A stretch of 64,000 nt of DNA from Rhizophagus irregularis. Taxonomy: Eukaryota; Glomeromycota; Glomeromycetes; Glomerales; Glomeraceae. This document shows, in pieces, positions 12,831-25,042 of this stretch (the stretch's first letter is position 1; the number at the start of each line of letters is the position of its first letter). Location: the NCBI RefSeq assembly GCF_026210795.1, contig NC_089432.1:1860001-1924000 (forward strand), read 5' to 3'. A program made the translations under genes and the position numbers. The notes under the pieces are model-generated. The model ran no database searches. It had not been told where the DNA came from and worked only from the letters and a program-made list of their open reading frames with translations.

Positions 12831-13239
12831 ATGGTTTTCATAATATAAAAATTTCATCAATAACCCGGCAACCCGGCTTTTAATTTTTTTTTTCAAAAAT
12901 TTTATATGCGAAATTTTTTTTCAATTTTTAAAAAATTCTCACCCGGCATAGTAATAATATAAAAAATTTTTTTTTTAAGACTTACAGCAAATTTCAAAAT
13001 ATACGGGACACTTGAGAAATTTGATTGTCGGGTTGTCGGGTAGCCGGGTTACTCGGCAGTAGGTTAAAAGTATAAATAACACGTGACGAGTATAATGAAT
13101 AGTAGTATATCAGATTATATAATAACCTACTGCCGAGTAACCCGGCTACCCGACCACCCGACAATCAAATTTCTCAAGTGTCCCGTATATTTTGAAATTT
13201 GCTGTAACAAAACTGAACCGGCCGGACTATGAAAACCAT
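12831..13239. mobile_element. Foldback element with 85-bp palindrome arms
   Basis: The outer ends are ATGGTTTTCATA (12831) and its complement ending at 13239. Inside, 12982-13066 and 13123-13207 are inverted copies that differ at one of 85 positions, around a 56-bp spacer. Each arm contains ACCCGGC/GTCGGGT-type short repeats, and more of them (ACCCGGCAACCCGGC) lie at 12860-12880. No coding capacity. Confidence 0.7.
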
Positions 13240-13953
13240 TTTTACCACTTTGTGTCGCCTAATTAAGATATCAGCTACAATTTTTATACATTTATTTAAA
13301 TTATCTCGAGTATATTAATATTACATGGGATAAGTTTACCGGATAATTTAATGAAATAATTGATGATCTTAATAGCAAATAATTTAACCGGTCGAAACTT
13401 CAATGTCAACATTATTTTCTAAAGTATTTAGAATAATTAGCCTTGCTCTTTGCCTTTTTTTACCTTTTAACTCTTGAAAATAATAAAATATTGACTTTTT
13501 TTGTTTTTTAATTTTGGACAATTTAAAACCATACTCTAAACTACAATTTTCTTGTTAAAATCAAAAATTATTTTAAAATTTTATAAAACAAAATTTGATA
13601 ATCGTAAGTTATTTTTTTGATCAAATATTCACATGATTCAAGGTTTATCGTTTAAGTCCCCTGCTAATAAAAGCATTTCTAGTTAAAAAGATTTACAAAA
13701 AAAAAAACTGTACTAAAGGGATGGCCAGATAATCTGCCGATCATTTTTATTTCCCATATTTTTATTATTTCAAAATCAAATTAAATGTTATAGTACTGTA
13801 CTGGGTACTGTAAGAACGCAAATATTAGTGATTGATATCCACGTACGTTTTATTGACTAAATATTTTATGTAAGTTATTTTTTACGCGCAAACCAATTTC
13901 ACATAAACTAGGTATGAAACTATTTATATGAATACACTGTATACGCACAAAGA

Positions 13954-14082
13954 CAATGTACAATAGTTGACATATTGATGATCACTGCCAAAAGAATTTT
14001 GTATTGAGATTGGCAGATAATGTACAATAGTGACATATTGATCACCGCCAAGAATTTTATATTGAGATTGGCCGATATGTTT
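13954..14082. repeat. Direct duplication of ~65 bp
   Basis: Two adjacent copies begin AATGTACAATAGT and end in TTGAGATTGG, separated by a few indels. This is a simple tandem duplication in non-coding DNA. Confidence 0.65.
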
Positions 14083-16042
14083 ATTACTTGGGCAAATTAG
14101 AAATTGGTGTTGCTACTTTTACAATTGCTAAAAAAAAATTAACATTCATATAATTTTTGACATCTATTTCGTTATTTATTTATATATACCGATTAAAATA
14201 TGTTCGACCTTTTGCTTCCATTGTTAAAAAAGAAGTCAGATTGTAAAATGTTTTCCACTCTCATTAATAATACTACTTCCTAAATTCATGTAGTTTGTGG
14301 AGGTATTATGAAGAGAAATATTACGTAAAGACTTTATAATTTAAAAATTTGTTTAATAATAATAATGAATGACATTTATAAACAAAAAATTATTTACAAT
14401 TACGTTAAGTTGTACTGTATTTCTTAAATGATCAACATAAGCTCGACCGAGCCACACGATGAAAATGAATGTATCATTGATCAATGAATAAATACGAATT
14501 AAATAAATTAATTAAATAATAAATAAGAATAAATAAAGAAATAAAAAGAAACGATATTGCGATCTGCAATATCATGCTATTTGTCTTGCCTGATCCCCCA
14601 CTGTATTAATTATATAAGTTATGCACTTATGCCTAGCGTAATTTATTCAAGTATAATTATACTTCTTATAACTGCCACACGGGTGGCTTTTTGTAAATTT
14701 TCATATAATCATCAAGTCACATGACTAACTTTACTGACTGCGAAATCTCGAAAATTAGCTCCCTTTCTTCTTATATGGCTCCGCTTTCTTGACAAGCCGG
14801 TCAAACCTATTTTAGGTTCGTGGGTTAGGTAGTAACCAAACGTATAGTTTATTTTAATACCACTAAGATAGCTCTTCGGCTATATCTTTGCATGCTCTTC
14901 TATTCTTGCCTCTCTACTAAAAATAAAAATAAAAATAAAAATTCCGAAAATTCACATGAGTCATAAACAATAGTGATTGCCGGGTAATGAATTTCGGGAA
15001 TATTAAAATTCGAGGGATAAATGTTCTAGTTTTCGAGATAGTGGATTTTCGGGATTATGATTTCGGGATTTTGGGTGGTACCAATTTGGGATATTAACGG
15101 TCCGATCCGGATCATCGGGACCGCTAGACTAATTTTGGACCGGACCGATATAAGCCCATCGGCCTTATATCGATCCCATAAGGCTCTAAACCTAAAAAAA
15201 AAAGTATGCAAAAATATATATAGATTTTTTTAAAAAAAAATATGCATAAAAATATATATAAATTAAAATTTTTTCATTCAATAGTACCTATATAGCTAGT
15301 CCGAGATATCATTCAAAATCCCAACAGTAAGAATCCCGTTGTAATACAAACTGACGTTTACATATTACCCACCTCTCCTTAACAATCATGTGGATATCTT
15401 CAAAATCGCAAATTTTAAATGAGCTGAAATTGACACTTACGTTAAATTTTATTATGATATTTTTTTATCTGGCAATTAGAATTATTACCATATGGGCTAG
15501 GACTGCTCTTCTTAACTACAAAACATATTCCCCACCCCTCAAATTTGAAGTTAAAAAAAAGTTCTCCCTACAAATCCAATGCGTATAAAAATTAAGTAAG
15601 ATCAACGAGAATCTTTCCAATTGCGAATTATTTGTTTTATGAATTTTTCGTATAAAAGAACTTTCTTTAATTTCTTCAAATATTACAAAGAAGGTAAAGA
15701 TATAAATTAATATAAACAATAATTGGTAAAAAAAAATTTTGTATATATTTCTGGCTATTTGTGATTCCATTTACCTTTTGATAATAATTTCCGCTCATGT
15801 ACTATTGGCTCAGTTGACTCAATATCACAAGATGTTCACACATGATCTCATGAGTAACAAATATGGTAATTCATTTTGTTACTCAAAATGTAAAAAAATT
15901 TCGGAGGTTGCGAATGATTGACTGGATGCTATTATCCCGGTCCTGAGGTTTTACCGAAATCAAAAATATAAATAACAGCGCGTTTTCCCTAACTAATTAT
16001 TTAATAAAGTTAATAAAGTTTATTTAACAAAAAATATAAAAA
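14083..16042. other. Intergenic upstream of the P450
   Basis: 14925-14943 is a short AAAATA-type tandem repeat. 14980-15330 holds CGGGATT/AATCCCG and GGACCG-CGGTCC inverted motifs of a decayed repeat. The last few hundred bases before 16043 must contain the P450 promoter, but no distinct motif can be named. Confidence 0.5.
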
Positions 16043-18053
16043 ATGCTTTCTGATCCGATTAATTTAGCAAGCCTTTTTGTATTAGGATCTATAGGATGGC
16101 TTACCTATAAAATTCTTATTTGGCCATTTTTTGTTTCTCCTTTGAGAAAGATTCCTGGTCCACCACCTGATAGTCTAATTTACGGAAATGTTAAAGCATT
16201 GTTATCAGGAGAGGTAACGAATTGTTCATATTTTTAACTTAATAATCAATTTTTATTATTAACAAGTATTTTTCTATTTTTTTCGCTACGATAGGCTGAC
16301 GGTTTTGTTGAACCACAATTTAAATGGTATAAAAAATACGGAAATATAGTAAAATACTACGGAATATTTAACAAACCAGCAGTTTTTGTTGCCGACCCAA
16401 AAATAATTCAAGAAATAACGTTGAGTAAAAGCTATGATTTCATTAAACCTTACAGTAATAATAAGCCTGCTATTGCACTTCTCGGTAAAGGACTTGTATT
16501 TGCGGAAGGTGACGTTCATAAAAGACAAAGAAAAATGATGAATCCAGCTTTCTCTCATAGTAACATCAAAGTAATTATACTTTATTGTGGAAAATTAAAA
16601 TTTTAATTTTAAACCAAGGTTAATATTAAATATAATTAATTAATTTAGGGAATGGTTCCAGATTTTATTCGTGTAACCAATACTTTAATAGACTTAATCA
16701 AAAAAGAGTTAAGCCAAGGAAATTCTAACGTTAATCTTACACCTTATATATCAAAGACTACTTTGGATATTATCGGTTTAGTAGGTGAGAGAAAGAAAAA
16801 AAAAATAAATAAAATATTGGACGCGTTTTATAATAGGAGTCTGAAAATTCTGTTTTTTTTTTTATAGGATTTAGTTATGAATTCAATTCGTTAACATCCC
16901 CAAACGAATTGGCAGTAGCATACGATGGTGTTTTCAATACCACTCCCGATATGTTACACGCTACCATTATAATGTTATCAAGTTATATCTCATTTGTCAG
17001 ACATATTCCATTCGGTGTAAATTTGAGATATAAAGAAGCGTGTGATGTTATACACCGCGAATCACAGAAATTGATTGATGCAAAATATAAAGAAGCCGAA
17101 AGTGGAGACTTGAAAAGTAAGGATTTGTTGTCATTATTAATTAATAACAATAAAACTTTACCCGAAGAAGAAAAATTGACTTATGATGAATTAAGAAATC
17201 AAGTAATTAAAGAATAATTGCTTATTATTATTTATTTTTTAGTTTATTAATTTTTTATTTATTTAACCTATATTTTGAAATATTTCAGATTATGACATTT
17301 TTAGTAGCAGGACATGAAACTACAAGCGTTACAACTTCTTGGGCTTTATATTTACTCGCACATCATCCACATTATCAAGATTTATTACGTGAGGAATTAG
17401 TTAAAGCTTATCCTGATAAATCAAAATTCAATCCCACATATGATGAAATACATTCTTTGGAGTTTTTAAATTGCGTACTTAAAGAAACTTTAAGAATAGC
17501 CACTCCAGGTACATAGTTAATTTAAACTGTTTTTAGCACATCAAAAACTATACTAATTTAGCGGTTTTATTACTTTAGTACCAACCTCTAAACGACTTAA
17601 CCTTAAAGATGAATTTTTTGGAAAATATCTTATTCCAAAGGCATGCTATTATATAATATATATATCCTTTGATAAATAAAATAATTTTTTAAAATACTTA
17701 CTAAATTTTTTTTTTATCTTTTATAGGGTACTGAAATACATGTTGGAATTTTAGCAATTCAAAAATCGGCTGAAATTTGGGGTCCAACGGCTGAGGAATT
17801 TGATCCAAGTAGATGGTTAGATCCTGCTTTAATGAAGAAGATAAACAATTATAATTATTTACCTTTCCTTAATGGTGCAAGAGGTTGCATAGGTAATAAA
17901 GTAGCTTCAGCTGAAGCTAAAATAATGTTGGCCATGTTAATTATGAATTTCGTTTTCAAACCAATTGAAGGATTTCAAATTAGGAGAAGAGCTTTCCCTA
18001 CACCAAAAGTTGATCCATATCTTGGATTAGATGTGTCTATAGTTAAATCTTAA
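16043..18053 (+). CDS. Cytochrome P450 monooxygenase, seven exons
   Basis: Heme-thiolate monooxygenase, probably anchored in the ER by its N-terminal helix (LASLFVLGSIGWLTYKIL), followed by the proline hinge IPGPPPD. Exons: 16043-16213, 16295-16570, 16649-16784, 16868-17202, 17289-17508, 17579-17640 and 17727-18053. Joined they are 1,527 nt, 508 residues, normal for the family, and all frames agree. Motifs: C-helix HKRQRKMMNPAF, I-helix AGHETTS, ExxR in KETLR, FDPSRW, and the heme loop FLNGARGCIG with its cysteine ligand. Intron 6 uses a GC donor (AAG|GCATGC); the others are GT-AG. The layout suggests a CYP3/CYP4/CYP52-like clan enzyme, but the substrate cannot be told. It appears intact. A truncated relative lies at 57.1-58.3 kb. 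Confidence 0.93.
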
Positions 18054-19240
18054 ATTTATTATCTATACAATATATATTACTATATTATTATTTTCTTTGT
18101 TACTACCTACATTATTTCAATAAATTGTCATAATTCATTTAATTTTAAAGTGATAATGTACAGTGAATATATTCATTACGTTTGATTTTAAAAAAAATCA
18201 TTTTACATAACTGAGTTGTTAAACAATTATCTTTAATTGAAAATTCTTTATAAGAGAAATCCATATCAAAATATAACAACAAGGTTACGGCACGATTTCC
18301 CGACGGATGATTGCCCGACAGGTTTGGCCAGAGTTATGCAGAGTTATGGACGATCACGTGGTGATCAAACGGCCAGCTTTAGGCTGTTAGGAAAATGTCC
18401 TGTTAGGAAACGGTCCGTAAGCGAACAAAACAAAAAGACGGTATACATAATGGGATCCGACGATCAGAATACAACTCAAACCAGTATTTTTTTAAAAAAT
18501 TTTATATTACTTTTTCAATTCTTTTATAAACATAATATTATTATAATATCTCGTAATAATTATCGCAAATATTAGTAATATGTATTCCGTTATAAAAAAA
18601 ATTGCCAGTGCGAACTAATAATATTAAAAAAATTAATTTTTGATTTCTCTCCTAAAGAAATAGTTATCATATCGTTTTACGTGTAGGAAAATATTTCGTA
18701 GTGTTACTACAAAGTCTATTGTTAAATTGGGATACACTTGATCGGCGCTTAATCGCACGCCAGTCATGTGCCGTCTTTGAGGAAATTTTATAAAAATATA
18801 AAAAATTATTTACTTCGAATCTTTTCAGCTATTATCTTTTTGTTATCATATATAATCATCACCTTCGCTATTCACTCTCGAGAATCATGTGTTTATTGAT
18901 TATGGTGATGGCGATCTTTTGGCTTCTATAAAATTTTTGGTTAAAAAAGAAATTTTGTTTACATTATTATCTTCACCTTGATCATCCCAAATTTCGAATT
19001 GGCGAATATTGGACGAAATTTGTTTTAATTATAGCCCTAATTTTTTGCTAAAATTGCAACCAATTTTTTTTTGACTGATTTTTAATTTTTTTTTTAATTT
19101 ATCAATTTGTCATATGAAATACAATACGTGCAGATAATTAGAAATATATAAGATTTTGTTATATTTATTGAATTATAAATTAAAATATATTAAAAATTTC
19201 TAAATAAAATCAATATAAAATAAAATATGAATAAATGTAT
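18054..19240. other. Intergenic downstream of the P450
   Basis: Begins with the P450 3' UTR. 18283-18425 looks like a dispersed-repeat fragment: it starts GGTTACGGCACGATTTCC (complement of 9325-9342) and ends near GGAAACGGTCCGTAAGC, roughly the inverted form of its start. The open frame at 18237-18575 runs across this repeat and is not a gene. Confidence 0.45.
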
Positions 19241-19553
19241 TTGTAACAGCCTGTTACATATCTTATTTGTAACATCCTTTTTTTATTTTTTTTAATAATA
19301 AATTTAGTATGTGGTTTAAAAATAAAATTTTTATATGCAAAATTTAATTTGGAAAACTTTTACTTAATGTACTTAAGACAGTTTCATAGACAAAATTTCA
19401 AGTTATAAGCAGTTTCTTGAAATTTTTTAAAAAATTCTTTTGTCTTGGTTACACGACTGATCTTTTGTTTTTGTTTACATTACGCCTGATCTTAAATTTT
19501 AATTGGATAAAATTGGGGTTGTTACAAATAAGATGCGTAACAGGCTGTTACAA
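19241..19553. mobile_element. MITE-like element with ~37-bp TIRs
   Basis: The left end TTGTAACAGCCTGTTACATA and the right end, complement of ATTGTAACAGCCTGTTACGC, continue into TCTTATTTGTAACA on both sides. The terminal motif is itself palindromic (GTAACAGCCTGTTAC). The 240-bp interior is non-coding. No exact target duplication was found. Confidence 0.6.
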
Positions 19554-20295
19554 TTAGATTTATCCATAAAATATAATGAAACAAAATAAAATAAAATAAA
19601 ATCACAAATAAAATAGAAGCTAACTAAACAAAAAAGTTTTAAACCTTAATGTCAAATTGCTAAGAAAGTGATTAATAAATGGTGAATTTTATGTTTGCTT
19701 AAAAAAGTATTATTAATTATCTCATATTTTTATCCAAAGACGATTTTTTTTTGTTATCAAAAGAAACTAGTAAAAAGAAAAATAAAATAAAAGCTGCAAC
19801 GGAAGCGTAATTTCATAAAACTCACTATCTGAAACCTAAACAAAAAGGAAATAGAAATTAGCTTTTTTTCTTGTTATTGTTTTTGTTGTTATTTTTCTTT
19901 TACTAGCCATTTTGAAATTTTACAGAGAGCGAGGGCAAAAGAATGGAAAGCATCGCTGAAACCAACCTCTATTTTCATTTTTCAAAAAGGATCGCATTAA
20001 CAACGAAAACTAAAAGGAAACAAAGTACAAAAAATAACAAAATCAACCTCCATTCCAAAGGTACCGCCAAACCTAAAGAGTAAAAAGAGAAAAAAAGAAA
20101 ATTTTTTAACAATTAAAAGTTCAATTTTAAAGAAAATAATACGGACAGGTGATATTACCAGAAGAAATGTTAATTGCTCATCGTTTCGTTGCATTATCTT
20201 CGTGGGAAACAGCATGCATATCGTGCAATGTTATTAACTATCCACAAGATATATTAGAGTTTACAACATGATTCTCATTAATTATAATAAAAACG
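19554..20295. other. Intergenic, no gene supported
   Basis: A-rich sequence. The sequence GGTACCGCCAAAC near 20059 recurs near 50967, which hints at a shared dispersed repeat. The minus-strand frame at 19997-20215 has no recognisable features. Confidence 0.4.
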
Positions 20296-20815
20296 ATTAC
20301 GGTACGTTTTGCCGAAGTCTGTTTCGCTGAAACCCATTTTGCCGAAATCATTTCGCATGAGGGAAGTTTCGCCGAAGTGATATTTCGTCGAATGGGCGTT
20401 TTGTCGAATAGACATTTCGACGAATCCTTTTCCCCTTTGTCGAAGGACATTTCGCTGAAAATATTGGTGATTAACACAATTCCTTAATCAATACAAAATG
20501 TTTCGTAAAATTGGTGAGTAAGATGAAATTACTAAATAAAATTAATTTTCCTCTACTGTAATTAAAATAAAATAAACAAACGCAACTTGTAATGTGTAAA
20601 CAATTCGTTTGTCTTATAAAAAAGAAAAGGAAAACTGAAAAATTTCATATCCTTCGGCGAAATGTCCTTCGGCGAAATGGCCATTCGGTAAAAGGTCCAT
20701 TCAGGGAAATGGCATTCAGTGAAATGCCACTTCGGTGAAACATTCCTTCAGCGAAATTGCTTCGGCGAAATGGATTTCGGTGAAATAAACTTCGGTGAAA
20801 AGTCCTGATACCAAT
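20296..20815. repeat. Palindromic array of TTCGGCGAAA motifs
   Basis: The left half (20296-20470) repeats TTTCGCCGAA-like units and the right half (20645-20815) repeats TTCGGCGAAATG-like units in the inverse orientation, with about 170 bp of plain AT-rich sequence between. The ends (ATTACGGTACGTTTTGCC and complement of ATTGGTATCAGGACTTTT) are loosely inverted. The minus-strand frame over the right half reads RR/RN-rich peptide only because of the repeat. Confidence 0.65.
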
Positions 20816-21477
20816 AAAAACAAACGTGAAGCTGACTAGGGCCCCGAGCGTATGGGCCGTATGGTGCAAAATAATCATGTAGATCTTGCCTTTTAAGGAC
20901 AAATCGGTCAAATTTTATTACCTTTTTTTAGAAACTGACTGACATCATCTTAATTTTGGCCCTGAAAATACTAATTTCCAGTTTGCGATTTTTTATAAAA
21001 AATTGAATTTCCGAAGACAGATAAAAAAATTGTCAAAAATTATTAAATTTACTAACAGTTTATGTCTCCGACAATCATATTGAATGATATCTAGACATTA
21101 ACTTTCATATATCCGATTTAATATCAGATATCATAATTTTTTAGGAAAAGCTTAATTAATTCTTAACCAAAATCCTTTATGTAATACTTTAAAAACATTT
21201 TTATTTTAAGCCTTTAATTAAATTTAAAATGTCTTATTTTTTCTGTAAATCTTGATACAAATGATTCTAATGCAATTTTTATATAAAACTTAGTAAAAAA
21301 GATTTATGATATATATAAGATATCTTGATATTTTCTCTAAAACTAACCAATCAAATTTATCATGATTGCTTGTGTATTATAAATTGTAAATGATAAAGAA
21401 TTTTAGAAAAAAAAATAATAACTATATAGTAGTTTTTTGGTTCCAATTCCAATATCAATAGAAACATCCTAGATTAT
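20816..21477. other. Intergenic, AT-rich
   Basis: Nothing convincing was seen between the motif array and the 3' end of the Sel1 gene. Confidence 0.55.
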
Positions 21478-24101
21478 TTACAAAAATAAAATAAGATAAC
21501 ATAATAATAACAATAACAATCCAAGTGCATATTTTGAATCAGCTGCTTTTAGATATGATTCAATTGCTTTTTTCATATCAACATCAGTTCCAATACCATT
21601 CTTATAACAACGTCCCACATTGTTTACTCCAAGTAAATTTCCTAAATCTGCTGCCTTTCGATATAATTCAAGTGCTTTTTCCTTATCAATATCAGTTCCA
21701 ATACCATTCTCATAACAACGTCCTAAATTATTTATTCCAAATGAATTTCCTAAATCTGCTGCTTTTTGATATAATTCAAATGCATTTTTCATATTTCCAA
21801 TACCATTCTCCTAAATTGTTTATTCCAAATGAATTTCCTAAATATGCTGCTTTTTGATACAATGCAAGTGCTCTTTTCTTATCAATATCAGTTCCAATAC
21901 CATTCTCATAACAATGTCCTAAATTATTTATTCCAAATGAATTATCTAGGTCTGTTGCCTTTTGATACAATTCAAATGCTTTTTTCTTATCAATATCAGT
22001 TCCAACACCATTCTCATAACAAGTCCTAAATTATTTATCCCAAATAAATTTCCTAAATCTGCTGCTTTTTGATATATTCCAAATACTTTTTGCTTATCAA
22101 TATCAGTTCCAATTCCATTCTCATAACAATATCCTAAATTATTCATTCCAAATGCATTTCCTAAATTCGCTATCTTTTGATATGATTCAAATGCCTTTTT
22201 CCCATCAGTTTTAGTCCCATATCCCTTCATATAACAATATCCTACATTATATATTCCAGATGAATTTCCCAATTCTGCTGCCTTTTGAAATAGTTCAAAT
22301 GCTTTTTTCTTATCAACATTGGTATTAATTCCTAAATAACTAATTATTCCAAGTAAAACAATAGAATTTGAATCATCCTGATTACTTAAATTATTAATCT
22401 CATGCAAAGTTATATCATGACTATTAAGATAAATTGAGATTTTCTGTTTTTTTATTTCATTATCATCATATTCATCAGAAAGATTAATTATATCATTCAT
22501 TATCATATTAAAGTTATTCTCAGATATATTATTTGATGAAATTGAAGTTTCTATATCATCTGTATTCATCATAATATTAAAATTTTGAATAACTTGAGAT
22601 AAATCACCATGTAATGAATCAATATTTTCAGAAATTTCAACATTTAAAATTGGCTGCTGATTGGTTGATGATTGAATATCCTTGTTATTATCATTATTTG
22701 ATGAAATCGAAGTTTCTACATCATCTATATTCGTCAAGTTAAAATTTTGAATAACTTGAGATAAATCACCATGTAATGAATCAATATTTTCTGAAATTTC
22801 AACATTTAAAATTGGCTGCTGATTGGTTGATGATTGTATATCCTTATTATTATCATTTAAGTTAAAATCTTTGATTATATTGTCTTTTGTTTTAAGTACT
22901 AGTACTTTTAATTCATCAACTACTTGATTGATAGTTGGAAGATTATCAGGTTCAATATTCCAACAATCTACAAAAAAAAGAATGTCTTTAATTAATTAAA
23001 ACAACATTATTTATAAGTCATAGTTTAAATTGTATTTACCAGTATAAATTCTTATATATTCTCGGGTGTATCATGAATGGGTGTCTCTCTAAGACCTTGT
23101 AAAATACTTAAAGCCAAACCAACATCATATGGTTTATCATGAAAAGGAGGCTTATAACTAGATATTTCCCATAATAATACACCAATGCTATAAACATCAC
23201 TTTTTTTATTTTAATAAATATAATGATGTTGTACTTTTATTAAAACTTTTTGGATCAGTATAAGGAATTAATCCAAAAGTTTTTGATTGAGAGTTGGATG
23301 TTTCCTCAATTCTTTTTGATAAGCCAAAATCTGCTATCTTAACAGTATTCTGATGGACTAACACGTTATTTGAGTGCTATTAATATTAAATTCCATTAGG
23401 TTAAAATAACAATTAAAATAAAATACAAATATTTACCAAATCACGGTGCACGATCCCTTCATTGTGCAAGCATGATACTGCATAAGCCAATTGAAATGCA
23501 AGATTAATTTTGTCTTTCCAAATAAGATTTTGAAAATTTTCTTTCAAATATTTTCGGAGAGTACCATTTTCAGCATATTTTATCACCAGTGAATATTCTT
23601 TCCTTTGATTTTCTTAAAAAAAAAAAAAAAATTTATGAATTAATTTATTAGTTATACATATTATAAAATAAATAATATTAGAACTTTGTCATATGTTCAT
23701 ACCCTTAATGGAAGTCGGGACACCATAAAAATGAATAACATTATCATGAAAATCAACTTCGCGTCTTCACACTGAAGTTGAATCTTAGTAATAAATAAAT
23801 TATTATATCAAAAATTTACATATCTATAATAATTAATGAAAAATGTTTGACATTATAATTAACTCACAAACAATTGCTTTAACTGCAGCATCATTGATAT
23901 TAAAAAAAGATTTTATTGCATAACGCTTATGAGAATTCTTCCAATTTGCACGATAAACCTTTCCAAAGCCACTGGCACCAATTTCTTCAATATTATAAAA
24001 TTGTTCAAATTTATAATATTTAATAAGTTTTTAGAAATGGCATCTTCAATCCATTTATTCCAATCATTTGAATTACTATTAAACTCAGCGTTATTAGACA
24101 T
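21478..24101 (-). pseudogene. Protein kinase-Sel1 repeat gene, broken
   Basis: Starts MSNNAEFNSNSNDWNKWI at 24101. After a one-base shift comes the glycine loop IGASGFGKVYRA and the lysine in YAIKSF (about 23990-23890), then [64 protein letters not shown] and a helical end. Introns interrupt near 23860-23800, 23700-23610, 23430-23370 and 23040-22970. A low-complexity linker contains a 39-residue segment (from DNNKDIQSS to VIQNFN) duplicated at 22860-22740 and 22737-22600. Then follow about eight 36-residue Sel1-like repeats (DLGNSFGINNLGYCYENGIG). Frameshifts occur near 24045, 23770, 23215, 23065, 22020 and 21800. Known members couple a TKL-like kinase to Sel1 protein-binding repeats. This copy looks inactive, though parts of the Sel1 region stay open. 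Confidence 0.85.
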
Positions 24102-25042
24102 GTTGGATACAGAAGAATTCTTACTGCAGAATTTAATTTTATGCTTTTCAAAAAATTGGGAAAAAAAATAAGAAAAAATAGATTTTTTTTTTTGTGTTTG
24201 TTTTAACTATTTATAATAAATAAAATGGTATCACTGAGCGACAAGAATAACTGTCGATCATCCTTCTTCTAATTTAAAGTTTTAACTAGAATACGCGACT
24301 TGCCGAGGACCGATAATGGTGTAGCTAGCCGAAAAATTCAGCCGAAGGCGCAGTAAATTTTTGGCTAACAACACCCAGCCGAAAAAAATTCATGTTGATT
24401 TAGAATATTTTATTGGTTCAACATCTAACTATTTTTGGCTGAATATTTTTGGCTAAATACACTTTTTTCAAATAATAGTGTAGTTAGCCGAAATATCCAA
24501 ATAGCAGTCATTGCTCATGTAACCTCCTAATTCACTTTATTATGGCAATAGCACCCTCTTCAAATATATAATACATTTGCAAAGTTTAAATCAATTTAAA
24601 CTTGTTTAATTGGCTAAATTAATGATTTTCGAATCCATAATTCTGGCCAAAATTTTCTTAATTCTGGCCTAAAATTGGTTAAATTGAAAATTTCAGGTAA
24701 AATGTAACATCGTATATATACAAAATAATCTCCAAACTAAATATGGAATATATAACTTCTTGTCAGTCTCTAAGTGTTTATTGAAATATTTTTTCAAATG
24801 CTTTTTGTTTTTTGAGTTGGATCTTAGCTAAAAATTAGTATATTAAAAATAAAAAATAATGCAAAAACTTATAATTTGTCAAAGATAGTGAATAATATAA
24901 GACTTTAAATTAAAACAAAAAAAAATTTAAAAAAATAAAATAATGTATGTATATTTTTAAATACAATCAAATCCCTTAAAAAAATTTCCCTTTTTTTATT
25001 TTATTTGTATAATTGTATTGTTATAGTTTTAATGGTTAAATA

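Noticed and set aside
14600-14900. Possible tRNA-like or SINE sequence with GGTTCG
   Set aside because: No cloverleaf arms could be drawn, and A-box and B-box spacing did not fit.
18237-18575. 112-residue plus frame
   Set aside because: Crosses a dispersed-repeat fragment, has no domain, and no promoter or intron signals.
20645-20911. Minus frame with RNPFRRSNF-like peptide
   Set aside because: Produced by the TTCGGCGAAA motif array, no real protein features.
21525-22029. Plus-strand frames in the Sel1 region
   Set aside because: Complement of the 108-bp Sel1 repeats, hence the periodic peptide.
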